From the NCBI GenBank assembly GCA_021816925.1, contig JAKAWQ010000007.1, positions 1-64,000 of the forward strand: a stretch of 64,000 nt of DNA, read 5' to 3'. Origin of the DNA: Pseudomonadota bacterium (lineage in GTDB: Bacteria; Pseudomonadota; Alphaproteobacteria; Acetobacterales; Acetobacteraceae). The position numbers and the translations under genes are program-made. This document shows, one piece after another, positions 7,164-19,931 of this stretch (position 1 is the first letter of the stretch; every line of letters starts with the position of its first letter). The notes under the pieces were generated by a model that was not told the DNA's origin, searched no databases, and saw nothing but the letters and a program-made list of their open reading frames with translations.

Positions 7164-7700
7164 CTAATTCTTGCGCGAGCGCAGTTCCGTCGGATCGATG
7201 ATCATGGCTGCGTACGTCGCTTCCGCGGCCACCACGCCATCGACGGTCGCGACCGCATTGAACTTCCAAGCCGCGCCACGCCGGCGCTGCTTGATCACGT
7301 GGATGCGCATCTGATCCCCGGGCGTGACCGGACGGCGGAACTTGGCATTCTCGATGAACATGAAATAGACCACCTTGCCATTCGAGGCCTCGCCCAGCGT
7401 CTCGAGGACGAGCATCGAAGCGGTTTGCGCCATGCTCTCAATGATCATCACGCCGGGGACCACGGGATGGCCCGGGAAGTGCCCCTGGAAATAGGATTCG
7501 TTCATCGTCACGTTCTTGATGCCGATCGCCGAGTGATCGAGCACCATCTCGGCGATCCGATCGATCATCAGCATCGGGTAACGATGCGGAAGCATCCGGT
7601 GGATGCGCTCGATACCGATGGCGTAGCCCTTGCCGGTGCCGCTCTTTTCCCGGTCGTCGTGGTTGTCGTGCGTGACCGTCGCGTCCATCCCCGCCCTCAT
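7164..7700 (-). CDS. fabZ: 3-hydroxyacyl-ACP dehydratase FabZ
   Basis: A 178-residue hot-dog-fold dehydratase. IHRMLPHRYPMLMIDRI and the active-site region ESYFQGHFPGHPVVPGVMI (catalytic His, with Glu in the following IIESMAQTASML) are intact. It dehydrates 3-hydroxyacyl-ACP in fatty acid elongation. The ATG at 7700 overlaps the lpxD stop (ATGA); a start at 7688 is also possible. The lpxD-fabZ-lpxA order is the conserved lipid A cluster. The N-terminal 20 residues are an acidic extension compared with the E. coli protein. Confidence 0.95.
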   Translation of the reverse strand: MRAGMDATVTHDNHDDREKSGTGKGYAIGIERIHRMLPHRYPMLMIDRIAEMVLDHSAIGIKNVTMNESYFQGHFPGHPVVPGVMIIESMAQTASMLVLETLGEASNGKVVYFMFIENAKFRRPVTPGDQMRIHVIKQRRRGAAWKFNAVATVDGVVAAEATYAAMIIDPTELRSRKN

Positions 7701-8764
7701 TTTGCTTGCCTGCCGGGCGGCGAACGGCCACCCGACTCCTCGGCCGCCAGACGCCTGAGCAGCGCGACCTGGCGAAAGAAGCTCCGCTTCGGCTCGGCCG
7801 GACTGCCGACCACATCGGCTCCGGTGGGGACATCCGCCCTCACCCCGGACTGCGCCCCGATGCGCGCCTTCCGTCCGATGTGCAGGTGTCCGACGAGACC
7901 CGCCTGCCCGCCGATCATCACGAAATCTTCGATGACGGTCGAGCCCGAGATGCCGACCTGCGAGACGATAACGCAGAGCCGGCCGAGGCGAACATTGTGC
8001 CCAATCTGCACCAGATTGTCGAGCCGGGTGCCGGCACCGATCACGGTGTCCTGCACCGAGCCGCGATCGATTGTGCAGTTGGCGCCGATCTCCACGTCGT
8101 GCTCCAATACCACCCGGCCCAGCTGCGGCACGCTTACGAACCCCTCCTCCGTGACGGCGAATCCGAACCCCTCCTGCCCGATCCGTGCCCCGGGATAGAC
8201 GCTGACCCGCGGGCCGAGCAAGGCATGGCTCAGGCTCACCAGAGCGCCGATCCGGCAGCCGGCTCCGAGAACGACACTCTCGCCGATCACGGCGCCAGGC
8301 CCGATCCGGCAGCCGGCCCCGATCTCGGCACCCGCGCCCACGACCACGAGCGGTCCGATCTCGGCCGAAGGATCGATCATTGCACCCTCGCCGATCACCG
8401 CGCTCGGATGAATCCCCGGCCTCGCTGGTCGCGGCGGGTGAAAAAGGGCGGCCACGCGCGCCCACGCCTGATACGGCTCAGGGACCGCGATGGCTGCGGT
8501 GCCGGCGGGAATCCGGGTGACAAACTCGGGGCGCAGGACAACCGCGCCCGCGCGGGTGGCCGCAAGCGCTTCCAGGTAGCGGCGATTGTCAAGGAAGCTG
8601 ACCTCGCGGGGGCCGGCGGTCTGCAACGGTGCAACGCCGTGCAGCAACCGCTCCTCGCCCGACGCGGTACTTCCGGCCGCAGCCGCCACCCGGCTCAGCG
8701 GAAAGGGTCCGCTGCGCACATAGAAGCGGGGATCGCCCGGCCTAGCCGCCTCCACTCCCGGCAT
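7697..8764 (-). CDS. lpxD: UDP-3-O-acylglucosamine N-acyltransferase LpxD
   Basis: A 355-residue protein. The N-terminal uridine-binding domain (residues about 40-105, with VSFLDNRRYLEAL) is followed by hexapeptide repeats, the motif VVLEHDVEIGANCTIDRG and the catalytic-His segment LDNLVQIGHNVRLG. It N-acylates UDP-3-O-acylglucosamine in lipid A synthesis. It follows skp with a 3-base gap and overlaps fabZ by four bases. Confidence 0.95.
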   Translation of the reverse strand: MPGVEAARPGDPRFYVRSGPFPLSRVAAAAGSTASGEERLLHGVAPLQTAGPREVSFLDNRRYLEALAATRAGAVVLRPEFVTRIPAGTAAIAVPEPYQAWARVAALFHPPRPARPGIHPSAVIGEGAMIDPSAEIGPLVVVGAGAEIGAGCRIGPGAVIGESVVLGAGCRIGALVSLSHALLGPRVSVYPGARIGQEGFGFAVTEEGFVSVPQLGRVVLEHDVEIGANCTIDRGSVQDTVIGAGTRLDNLVQIGHNVRLGRLCVIVSQVGISGSTVIEDFVMIGGQAGLVGHLHIGRKARIGAQSGVRADVPTGADVVGSPAEPKRSFFRQVALLRRLAAEESGGRSPPGRQAK

Positions 8765-8767
8765 CGC

Positions 8768-9604
8768 TCAGGGTTTCGGCGCGCCAGCGGCCGGCGCGGG
8801 AGGCAACGGTAGGGGCGCAGCCGCCCCCGACACCGTCGCCGGCGCCGTGGCGCTCAGCAGCGGGGCGATCGGACCGACAGGCATGGCGCTATCCGCGGGT
8901 ATGGTCACGCTCGGAAGAAGCTTGTTCAGCTGCTTGGCGACCTCGTCGGTGATGTCGAAGGTATTCATGTTGAGCGCCACCTGGCCGCGATGCAGGACGA
9001 GGTTCATGCCCCGGCTTTCCGCCACCTGCCGGATGACCGCGACCAGCATCCGGTTGACTTCGCCGATCGCGACCTGCGCTGCCTCCTGGATCTGCTGGTT
9101 CCGCCCGGCGAACGTCTTCCGTGCCTTGGTGATCCGGTTCTGCAGCGCGGTTTCCCGGGCGCGGATCTGCACAGGCGTCAATTTCGATCGATCGTGTGCC
9201 AGTGTCGCCTGCATCTGCCGCCACGCCGCCTGCTCTTTCACGGCATCCTGGCTGAGCGCCGTGCGCCGGGCGGTGATGACCTTTTGCATCCCCTGCACCG
9301 CCGTGGACTGCCGGTAGACGTCGGGCACGCTCAACACGCCCATCACGGCCGGCGGCGGCACCGGTCCTTTCGGCAGGGGCGGCAGCTGCGGGACGGGAGG
9401 CAAGGCCGGAAGTGCGGTCGGCGGCGCGGCATGCGGCTGCGGTGCAGCCGCCGGGCGAGCGTGTGGCGCCGGGACCGGTTGCGGCGCGGCGCCGGGGATG
9501 AACCAGCCGGGACCCTGGCTGGGAGCCGTCTCTGCATAGAGCGGCACCGGGTAGAAGAGGGCGGCAGCCAGTAAGGCTGCAAACGCGAGAAAGAGTGTGC
9601 GCAC
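8768..9604 (-). CDS. skp: OmpH/Skp-family periplasmic chaperone with proline-rich arms
   Basis: A 278-residue protein with an N-terminal signal sequence (cleavage likely after PVPLYA). A Pro/Ala-rich linker covers residues about 30-85. The Skp/OmpH core starts near VMGVLSVPDVYRQSTAVQGM and contains a long helical hairpin. A second Pro/Ala-rich tail begins near 250. Skp holds unfolded outer membrane proteins in the periplasm. The core is of normal size, and the low-complexity arms on both sides make it longer than the typical 160-200 residues. It immediately follows bamA with a one-base overlap, the usual context. Confidence 0.88.
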   Translation of the reverse strand: MRTLFLAFAALLAAALFYPVPLYAETAPSQGPGWFIPGAAPQPVPAPHARPAAAPQPHAAPPTALPALPPVPQLPPLPKGPVPPPAVMGVLSVPDVYRQSTAVQGMQKVITARRTALSQDAVKEQAAWRQMQATLAHDRSKLTPVQIRARETALQNRITKARKTFAGRNQQIQEAAQVAIGEVNRMLVAVIRQVAESRGMNLVLHRGQVALNMNTFDITDEVAKQLNKLLPSVTIPADSAMPVGPIAPLLSATAPATVSGAAAPLPLPPAPAAGAPKP

Positions 9605-11991
9605 TAGAACCTCGTGCCGAACCCAAAACGGAAGACCTGCGTCTGGTCGAACGGCTTCTTCACCACGGCCCAGCCGAAATCGAAGCTGAGCAGCCCGAAC
9701 GGAGACGCCCAGGAGAAGCCGAAGCCGGCACCGACGCGCGGCGCCGTGAAATCGACGATCGGCCCGTGATTCGCCTTGAGACCGTAATCCGAGCCAACAT
9801 CCACGAACAGGCGACCGGAGAGGCCAAGATCGGGGTTAACGGGCAACGGGAAGCGCAACTCGGTCGATTGCGTCCAGACGAAGCGCCCGCCGAGGCTGTC
9901 ACCGGTGACCGCGTCATGCGGCCCGACCCCACCATCGGCGAAACCGCGCAGATTGGCCCCCCCGAGGAAGAAATTGTCGATGATCGAGGGGGGATGGTCG
10001 ATCGGCACGAGATAGCCGGTACCGGCCGAAACGCTGACCCCCCAGCCGCGGCCTAAGGCGCCTTCAAGGGGGATGTAGTAGGCGCCATCCAGGCGCGTGC
10101 GGATGAAGTCCGCGTTGCCGCCGAGCCCGGCATAATCGGTCCCGACCCTGACGACGAAGCCGCGCGTGGGGTCGATCCGGCTGTTTCGCCAGTCGAAAGT
10201 GAGCGTCTGCCCGATTTGCGAGAGGAGCGAGTTGCCTTGGTCGGCGATTACATAGGGGCTTGCGGTGCTCGGGACGTTGACGATGTCGCGGTTGATCAGC
10301 GAGTAGGACCAGACCTGCCTCACGTGTTGGTTGAAGGCGTAGCCGAGCCTGGTCGTGAAGCCGACTCGGTTCTCATTATAAGCGGAGATTGTCTGATTGT
10401 TATTCGTGAGCGCGAAGACGTCGATTCCGGCCAGCAGATTGCGTCCGAGGAAATAGGGATTGGTCACCGAAAGATCGATCTGGCTCGCGCGCTGCGCCAG
10501 GAGCCCGTTGACCCCGGCATCGATCCCGCTGCCGACGATGTTGTTCTCCTGCAACCCGGCGTTCACGAGGGCCCCGATGTCGGTCGAGTAGCCGCCGCCG
10601 AGCGTGAGCTGGCCGGTGGCCTTTTCCGTCACGTCGGTGTTGACGATCACCCGGTCGGGCGCCGAGCCTGGCACGGCGGTAATCTTGACGCTGCTGAAAT
10701 AGCCGAGGTCCTTGAGCCGCTGCTGCGTGCGCCGGATCGAAGCGGCGTTGAAGGCATCGCCCTCCGCCAACGTGAACTGCCGCCGGATCACCTGGTCCTG
10801 CGTGCGCGTGTTGCCGGTGATGCTGATGCGCTGGATATAAACGCGTGGTCCCTCCACCACGTTGAAGACCAGCGCGACGCTGTGCGTCTTCGTGTTCCGC
10901 GCGACATCCGGATGCACCTCCGCGAAAGCATAGCCGTGGTCCTGCAAGCGGCTGGAGATCGCCTGTACGGAACGCTCCACCGCGTCGCCGTCGTACCAGT
11001 CGCCGGCCGAAAGCGTGACCAGAGGCAGGAGGGATTTGCCAGAGACCTTGGGCAAATGCGAGATCACGTTGACCGAACTGACGTGGTAGCGCGCCCCTTC
11101 GTGGAGCACGAAGGTCAGGACGAACGAGCGATGATCCGGCGATAGCTCGGCCTGAACGTGCTGAACGCGGAAGTCGGCATAACCGTGCCGCAGATAGAAG
11201 CGGCGCAGCAGTTCCTCGTCGAGATGAACGCGGGTCGGATTGTAACTGTCGGCACTGCTGAAGAAGCGCCACCATGCCTCCTCACGCGAGCTGATGACGG
11301 TCGAAAGTGTGCCGGGACCGAAGGCATGATTGCCGACGAAGACGATGCGGCTGATGTAGGTCGCCGTGCCCTCATTGATCTCGAAGACCACGTTCACCCG
11401 GTTCTCGGGCAACTTGATTATCTTCGGCACGACGGTGGCCGCGTAATAGCCCTTCGCGGCATAGAGGCCGAGAATGGTCCGCCGATCGGCCTCCGCGGCC
11501 GCCGCCGTGAAGACGGCACGCGGCCGGAGCGTGATCGCGGTGCTGAGCTGCTGGTCTGTGATCTGGCGGTTGCCCTCGAAGGCCACCCGGTTGACGACCG
11601 GATTCTCCTTCACGGTGACCACGAGCGTGTCGCCCTGGCGCGTGAGCTTGACATCGCTGAAGAGGCCGGTCGCGAAGAGTGTCTTGAGGCTGCGATCCAT
11701 CAGGCTCGGGTTGAACGGATCGCCGGGCCGAAGCAGCATGTAGGAAAGAATGGTGCTGGCCTCGATCCGATTGTTTCCCACCACCCGGATGTCGGCGATC
11801 CGCCCGCGGGGGGATTGCTGGGCAGCCCTGGGCGGCGGAGCGGCCGCGGCTGGGAGCGGCAGCGTCATCGCGGCGAGCGCAATGATAATGACGGCAGGCC
11901 GGATGCGAAGCAAACGACGGATTCCCCGATGGCGTGCAGGCACGGCTTCAGCGTGACCTCTTGCCGGAGGATGAGGACGGGGAGCGAGCAT
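9604..11991 (-). CDS. bamA: Outer membrane protein assembly factor BamA
   Basis: A 795-residue Omp85 protein. A basic N-region and hydrophobic stretch (IRPAVIIIALAAMTLPLPAA) form the signal peptide. POTRA domains follow from IADIRVVGNNRIEASTI to about residue 430, then the 16-strand barrel with the lid-loop VRG-type motif seen as ILGGANLRGFADGG, ending FRFGFGTRF with the C-terminal aromatic. It inserts outer membrane proteins. The ATG at 11991 gives a long n-region; a GTG at 11943 would give a more normal signal peptide. It lies between rseP and skp. Confidence 0.95.
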   Translation of the reverse strand: MLAPRPHPPARGHAEAVPARHRGIRRLLRIRPAVIIIALAAMTLPLPAAAAPPPRAAQQSPRGRIADIRVVGNNRIEASTILSYMLLRPGDPFNPSLMDRSLKTLFATGLFSDVKLTRQGDTLVVTVKENPVVNRVAFEGNRQITDQQLSTAITLRPRAVFTAAAAEADRRTILGLYAAKGYYAATVVPKIIKLPENRVNVVFEINEGTATYISRIVFVGNHAFGPGTLSTVISSREEAWWRFFSSADSYNPTRVHLDEELLRRFYLRHGYADFRVQHVQAELSPDHRSFVLTFVLHEGARYHVSSVNVISHLPKVSGKSLLPLVTLSAGDWYDGDAVERSVQAISSRLQDHGYAFAEVHPDVARNTKTHSVALVFNVVEGPRVYIQRISITGNTRTQDQVIRRQFTLAEGDAFNAASIRRTQQRLKDLGYFSSVKITAVPGSAPDRVIVNTDVTEKATGQLTLGGGYSTDIGALVNAGLQENNIVGSGIDAGVNGLLAQRASQIDLSVTNPYFLGRNLLAGIDVFALTNNNQTISAYNENRVGFTTRLGYAFNQHVRQVWSYSLINRDIVNVPSTASPYVIADQGNSLLSQIGQTLTFDWRNSRIDPTRGFVVRVGTDYAGLGGNADFIRTRLDGAYYIPLEGALGRGWGVSVSAGTGYLVPIDHPPSIIDNFFLGGANLRGFADGGVGPHDAVTGDSLGGRFVWTQSTELRFPLPVNPDLGLSGRLFVDVGSDYGLKANHGPIVDFTAPRVGAGFGFSWASPFGLLSFDFGWAVVKKPFDQTQVFRFGFGTRF

Positions 11992-12038
11992 AGCCGTGGC
12001 CGGCGCCAGGCGCCAATTGCCCCCTCCGGCGGACGCGG

Positions 12039-13133
12039 TCACAGGCTCCTCACCCAATGCACCGCGCCAAGGTGAATGAGATCGTTCCAGGTGGCGAATA
12101 CGAAGATGAAGAGCAGGAGCGCCAACCCAGCACGCAGGCCAATCTCTTGCGCGCGCGCGGAAAGCGGCCGCCCGTGCAACGCCTCGGCCAGATAGAACAG
12201 GAGGTGCCCGCCATCCAGCACGGGAATCGGCAGCAGATTGATCAACCCGAGATTGATCGACAGCACCGCGATGAATGAGACCAAGCTCGCAATTCCGAGC
12301 GCGGCCACGCGACCGGAGAGCTCGGCAATGCGCAATGGCCCGCCGAGCTCGGCGCTGCCGCGTCGGGTGGTGATGATCTGCCAGACGCCGCCGAGCGTGA
12401 CTGCGCCCACGGTCCAACTCTCCCTGCCGGCTGCGGCGAGCGACGCGAGGGGGCCGAGCCGGGTGAAAGCGGTCGTGTTGCCACTGATCCCGAGCATGCC
12501 GATGCGCCGTCCGGCAAGTCTTGTTGCGCCGGTTCGCGCGGACAGATGGATCGTGCGCCCATGACGCAGTACGGTGAGCACGAGTGAGCGGTCCGGCCGC
12601 GCCTCGATGAGGTGCTGAATCTCCGCGAAGCTCCCGATCGGGTGCCGGCCGATTGCAACAATGCGGTCTCCCGGTTTCAGTCCGGCGGTGGCCGCAGCGC
12701 TCTCCGGCACGACGGCGTTTACGATCGGCTGCACCACGGGGCGTCCTGCGGTTGCGAAGAGCATCGTGAACAGTACGAAGGCGAGTATGAAGTTCGCGAT
12801 TGGTCCTGCCGCGACGACGACGGCGCGGGCGCCGAGCGGCTTCTCCCGGAAGGCGCGGCCGGGCAGCCAGCGCGCGCGCTCCTCGGCGCTGACCGTCTCG
12901 AGCGGCTCCTGGCCGTGCAGCTTCACGTAGCCGCCGAGCGGCAGCATGGCGAGGCGCCATTCGGTGCCTCGCCGGTCACGCCAGGTTGCCAGAGCGCGGC
13001 CGAATCCGATCGAGAAGGCCTCGACGTGCACACCGCAGAGCCGTGCGGCCAAGTAATGGCCAAACTCGTGCACGGAGATCAGCACGCCGAGCACGACGGC
13101 GAAAGAGACGACGGTCCGCAGCAGGTCGAGCAT
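12039..13133 (-). CDS. rseP: Site-2 protease RseP
   Basis: A 364-residue inner membrane zinc metalloprotease. HEFGH near residue 22 carries the metal-binding histidines and catalytic Glu. A PDZ domain lies around residues 120-200 (SAAATAGLKPGDRIVAIG). The third metal ligand and conserved region is NLLPIPVLDGGHL near 305. It cleaves anti-sigma factors within the membrane during envelope stress. Its ATG touches the dxr stop. One PDZ domain is evident rather than the tandem pair of E. coli. Confidence 0.94.
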   Translation of the reverse strand: MLDLLRTVVSFAVVLGVLISVHEFGHYLAARLCGVHVEAFSIGFGRALATWRDRRGTEWRLAMLPLGGYVKLHGQEPLETVSAEERARWLPGRAFREKPLGARAVVVAAGPIANFILAFVLFTMLFATAGRPVVQPIVNAVVPESAAATAGLKPGDRIVAIGRHPIGSFAEIQHLIEARPDRSLVLTVLRHGRTIHLSARTGATRLAGRRIGMLGISGNTTAFTRLGPLASLAAAGRESWTVGAVTLGGVWQIITTRRGSAELGGPLRIAELSGRVAALGIASLVSFIAVLSINLGLINLLPIPVLDGGHLLFYLAEALHGRPLSARAQEIGLRAGLALLLFIFVFATWNDLIHLGAVHWVRSL

Positions 13134-14329
13134 CAGCGCCAGGATGCCCCGTCGAGTGCGGCGCCTTCAAGTCGCGGCGAAGGGAGGCCGACGAATTCCT
13201 CGGCGCGGCGGCGGGCCTCGGCGTCGAGTGCGAGCACCCGCGCAAGCGTCGGAGCAGCCGGCGCGCCCATGGCCTGCAGAACCGTATCGACCACCCGGAC
13301 GATGTCGAGGAAGCCGATGCGCCCGGCGAGAAAGGCCGCCACTGCCACCTCGTTGGCCGCGCTCAGGATCGCCGGGGCGCCGCCGGCGGCGGCAATTGCC
13401 TGGCGTGCGAGGCCGAGGGCAGGAAAGCGCACGCCGTCCGGCTCGGCAAAGTCGAGCCGCGCAAGCTCCGCGAGGTCGAGCCTGGGCGCGGAGGTCCGTA
13501 GCCGCTCCGGCCAGGCGAGGGCGTGCGCGATTGGAATCTGCATGTCCGGAGCGCCGAGTTGGGCGAGCACGCTGCCGTCGGCATAGAAGGCGAGCCCGTG
13601 TACGACGGCCTGCGGATGTATGAGCACGCCGATCGCCTGCTCCGGCAGCGAAAAGAGCCGCGCTGCCTCGATCAGCTCGAGCCCCTTGTTCATAAGTGTG
13701 GCCGAGTCGATGCTGATTTTCGCGCCCATCGACCAGACGGGATGGCGCAGCGCCGCCTCGGGCGTGGCGCGCGCCATCTCCTCGAGGCTCGCGGTCCGGA
13801 AGGGGCCGCCCGACGCGGTGAGCACGATCTTCTCGAGTGCCCCGTGATTGCCTTCGGCGAGCGCCTGGAAGATCGCGTTGTGTTCGGAGTCGACCGGCAG
13901 CAGGCAGACGCCCGCGGCGGTGACGGCCTCGAGCATGACCTCGCCTGCACACACCAGTGCCTCTTTGTTGGCGAGCGCGATGATGCCGCCGCGGCGGATT
14001 GCGGCCAGCGTCGCCGGCAGCCCGGCGGCCCCGGTGATCGCGGCCATGGTCCAATCGGCCGCAAGAGATGCTGCCGCCTCAACCGCCTCGGCGCCGGCGT
14101 CGAATGCGATACCGCTGCCTGCGAGCGCTGCTTCGAGCGTGGCGAGGCCGGCAGGGTCGCGGATCACGGCTTGCTCCGCCCCGAGTTGCTTCGCCTGCTC
14201 CGCGAGCAGCGTCGCGTTCCTCCCGCCCACCAGTGCGCGGACGCGGAAACGCTCCCGGTGCGCAGCGAGCAGGGCCACGGTTTGCCGCCCGACGCTGCCG
14301 GTGCTGCCGAGGATGCTGACGGTCTTCAT
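13133..14329 (-). CDS. dxr: 1-deoxy-D-xylulose 5-phosphate reductoisomerase
   Basis: A 398-residue DXR. The NADPH-binding GSTGSVGRQT lies at residues 7-16. Metal and substrate motifs PVDSEHNAIFQAL and SASGGPF (seen as LTASGGPFRT) are present, with the flexible-loop WSMGAKISIDSATLMNKGLE. It makes MEP in isoprenoid synthesis, feeding uppS in the same operon. It overlaps cdsA by four bases (ATGA) and abuts rseP. Confidence 0.96.
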   Translation of the reverse strand: MKTVSILGSTGSVGRQTVALLAAHRERFRVRALVGGRNATLLAEQAKQLGAEQAVIRDPAGLATLEAALAGSGIAFDAGAEAVEAAASLAADWTMAAITGAAGLPATLAAIRRGGIIALANKEALVCAGEVMLEAVTAAGVCLLPVDSEHNAIFQALAEGNHGALEKIVLTASGGPFRTASLEEMARATPEAALRHPVWSMGAKISIDSATLMNKGLELIEAARLFSLPEQAIGVLIHPQAVVHGLAFYADGSVLAQLGAPDMQIPIAHALAWPERLRTSAPRLDLAELARLDFAEPDGVRFPALGLARQAIAAAGGAPAILSAANEVAVAAFLAGRIGFLDIVRVVDTVLQAMGAPAAPTLARVLALDAEARRRAEEFVGLPSPRLEGAALDGASWR

Positions 14330-15138
14330 CGCCAGAGCGGCGCCCCGGGGCCGAGGGTGAGCAGCAGGATCGCGGCGGCCGGTGCCGCCGCGAGAACCCC
14401 GTCGAGCCGATCGAGCAAGCCGCCATGACCAGGGATCAGCGTGCCTGAATGCTTCACTCCGAACCTGCGTTTGACCGCACTTTCCACCAGATCGCCTCCC
14501 TGCGATGCCCCGCCGAGCACGATCGAGACCCCAACGCCGCCGAGGGACACTCCGGCAGCGAAGGCCTTGGCCACCAGGAGACCCGCAGCTATCGCGAATG
14601 CCACGCCCCCGGCCGCCCCGGCCCAGGTCTTGGATGGGGAGATGCGCGGCATAAGCTTCGGCCCACCGACGAACCGACCGATGAGATAGGCCCCGGTGTC
14701 ACTCGCGCAGACGATCGCCACCACGAACAGCGCATTGCCGCGACCGACTGTGCCGCCGAGCCGGAGCCAGATGGCGGCGACTGCCGCCAACCCGAGATAG
14801 AGGAGTCCTCCCGCGAGCCAAAGGCGGGTGTCGGTGCGCGGCCCGCCGCCCGTCGCGAGCGCCGCCGTCGCGATGCCGAGGAGCGCGAGGGCGAGCTGGC
14901 CGAACCCAACCGCGGTGGCGAGGCCGGCCGCCACGACAAGGACAGGAAGCAGCGCACCCGGGAGCGCCGCCGGACGGAAGCTCACGATACGCGCCCACTC
15001 GGCGGCCGTCCCGATGCCGGCGAGCGCGACGAGCAGCGTCCAGGCGACTCCGCCTGCCCATAAGCAGCCGAGCGCGACCGGCGCAAGCACGAGCGTCGAC
15101 AGCAGCCTCTCGGGCAGGTCGTCGAAGCGGGTGCTCAT
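14326..15138 (-). CDS. cdsA: Phosphatidate cytidylyltransferase CdsA
   Basis: A 270-residue multi-pass membrane protein with about 7-8 hydrophobic segments. The CDP-diglyceride synthase signature is in SPSKTWAGAAGG and GGDLVESAVKRRFGVKHSGT, ending in the GHGGLLDRLDGV block. It forms CDP-diacylglycerol from phosphatidic acid and CTP. Start ATG 15138 (MSTRFDDLPERL) is chosen; the frame is open further upstream, inside uppS. Confidence 0.93.
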   Translation of the reverse strand: MSTRFDDLPERLLSTLVLAPVALGCLWAGGVAWTLLVALAGIGTAAEWARIVSFRPAALPGALLPVLVVAAGLATAVGFGQLALALLGIATAALATGGGPRTDTRLWLAGGLLYLGLAAVAAIWLRLGGTVGRGNALFVVAIVCASDTGAYLIGRFVGGPKLMPRISPSKTWAGAAGGVAFAIAAGLLVAKAFAAGVSLGGVGVSIVLGGASQGGDLVESAVKRRFGVKHSGTLIPGHGGLLDRLDGVLAAAPAAAILLLTLGPGAPLWR

Positions 15139-15142
15139 CGCC

Positions 15143-15913
15143 TCAGCCTGGCCGCGCGCCAAAGCGCCGCTCCCGTTGCGCGTATTGCGCCAGCGCGGCG
15201 GCGAACTCCGTCTCTCCGAAATCCGGCCAGAGGACGTCGAGAAACACGAGCTCCGCATAGGCGGCCTGCCAGAGAAGGAAATTCGAGAGCCGCCGTTCGC
15301 CGCTGGTGCGCACGATGAGATCGGGGTCGGGGATGCCGGCGGTGGCGAGGAAGCTCGCGAATCGCGGTTCGTCCAACTCCTCCGGACGCATGCGGCCTTC
15401 GACGATCGCCGCGGCGGCGGCGCGGGCGGCACGCACGATCTCCGTTCGCCCGCCGTAGGAGAGCGCAACGGTCAGATGCAGGCGCCGGTTGCCGGCAGTC
15501 AGTCGCTCGGCCGCAGAGAGATTTCTCTGGATGTCCTCTGCGAACCGACCCGGCTCACCGATGACAGAGAGCCGTACTCCCTCTGCGGTCAGGGCCGAAA
15601 TTTCGCTCCTGAGGTAGTGGCGGAGCAGGGATGTGAGATCCAGCACCTCGCTTGCCGGGCGGCGCCAGTTCTCGGCGCTGAAGGCATAGAGCGTGAGCCA
15701 GCGCACGCCGTGCCGGATGGCGGCGGCAACTGAGCGGCGAACGGCCTCGCCGCCGGCGCGGTGGCCGGCCAGGCGCGGCAGGCCGCGTGACTTCGCCCAA
15801 CGACCGTTGCCGTCCATGATGATAGCGACGTGCGCCGGGCCGTGCGGCCCGCCAACATCGGAGATAGGCGGTCCGTTATCAGGGAGCGGGCTTTGTTCGG
15901 GGACCGGCTGCAT
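15143..15913 (-). CDS. uppS: Undecaprenyl diphosphate synthase
   Basis: A 256-residue cis-prenyltransferase. The signature HVAIIMDGNGRWAKSRGLPR includes the catalytic Asp, and TLYAFSAENWRRP and the C-terminal PDLIVRTSGERRLSNFLLWQ blocks are conserved. It makes the C55 lipid carrier for peptidoglycan and O-antigen. A 25-residue Pro-rich N-terminal extension precedes the core. It follows frr by a 3-base gap. Confidence 0.95.
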   Translation of the reverse strand: MQPVPEQSPLPDNGPPISDVGGPHGPAHVAIIMDGNGRWAKSRGLPRLAGHRAGGEAVRRSVAAAIRHGVRWLTLYAFSAENWRRPASEVLDLTSLLRHYLRSEISALTAEGVRLSVIGEPGRFAEDIQRNLSAAERLTAGNRRLHLTVALSYGGRTEIVRAARAAAAAIVEGRMRPEELDEPRFASFLATAGIPDPDLIVRTSGERRLSNFLLWQAAYAELVFLDVLWPDFGETEFAAALAQYAQRERRFGARPG

Positions 15914-15916
15914 CAG

Positions 15917-16483
15917 TCAGACCTGCCGGATCTCTCGGTCCTTGTCGGCCAGCGCATCGTCCACACGCTTGATGTAAGCGTCGGTGAGCTTCTGCACTTC
16001 CTCGGACCAGCGGGCCAGGGCGTCCTGGCTGATCTCGCCCTTCTTCTCGAACTGCCGGATATGCTCCATGCCGTCCCGCCTCACCCCACGGACGGCGACC
16101 CGCGCACCCTCGGCATAGCGACCGGCCGCCTTGGCAAGCTCGACCCGTCGCTCGGCTGTGAGGCTCGGGATCGGCACGCGAACGAGCTGGCCGTCGGAGG
16201 CCGGATTAAGGCCGAGCCCGGCATCACGGATCGCTTTCTCGACCACGCCAACCAAGGCCCGGTCCCAGACCTGAACGGTGATCATCCTGGGCTCTGGCAC
16301 ACCGACTGTGCCGACCTCCGCGAGCCGCAGCTCACTCCCGTAGGCCTGCACCTTGACCGGCTCGAGCAGAGCCGGATTGGCACGGCCCGTGCGCAGGCCG
16401 GCAAACTCGCGGCGCAATGTCTCGACCGCACCATCCATCCGCCGCCGAAGATCCTCCTTGAGCGCACCCAGATCTGCCGTCAC
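15917..16483 (-). CDS. frr: Ribosome recycling factor
   Basis: A 188-residue RRF. It begins with the helical domain I ([19 protein letters not shown]), has the domain II beta segment, and ends in the conserved [18 protein letters not shown] helix and [17 protein letters not shown] tail. With EF-G it splits post-termination ribosomes. It lies 93 bases downstream of pyrH, in the usual order. Confidence 0.96.
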   Translation of the reverse strand: MTADLGALKEDLRRRMDGAVETLRREFAGLRTGRANPALLEPVKVQAYGSELRLAEVGTVGVPEPRMITVQVWDRALVGVVEKAIRDAGLGLNPASDGQLVRVPIPSLTAERRVELAKAAGRYAEGARVAVRGVRRDGMEHIRQFEKKGEISQDALARWSEEVQKLTDAYIKRVDDALADKDREIRQV

Positions 16484-16576
16484 AGCGCGTCTCCCCTCTC
16501 GTCAAATCCCGGCCGGTTCCTCGAAATCCCGGGATGTTGGAATTCAGACCGATGACGCGAAACCCTCCCCGGAAGG

Positions 16577-18273
<1,697 letters not shown>

Positions 18274-18286
18274 CCATGCCTCCTGC

Positions 18287-19850
<1,564 letters not shown>

Positions 19851-19854
19851 GAGA

Positions 19855-19873
19855 GCCGAGTGGCGGGCTCGGC
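19855..19873 (+). other. Small hairpin between glnB and glnA
   Basis: GCCGAG (19855-19860) pairs with CTCGGC (19868-19873) around a 7-nt loop, five bases after the glnB stop. There is no T-run. It could stabilise the glnB message or dampen read-through into glnA; this is inference from position only. Confidence 0.3.
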
Positions 19874-19931
19874 GGTAGGCGGCGAGCAGTGCCAGAACGA
19901 AACCTGACCCAGAGCAAGGATGGAGAGACGA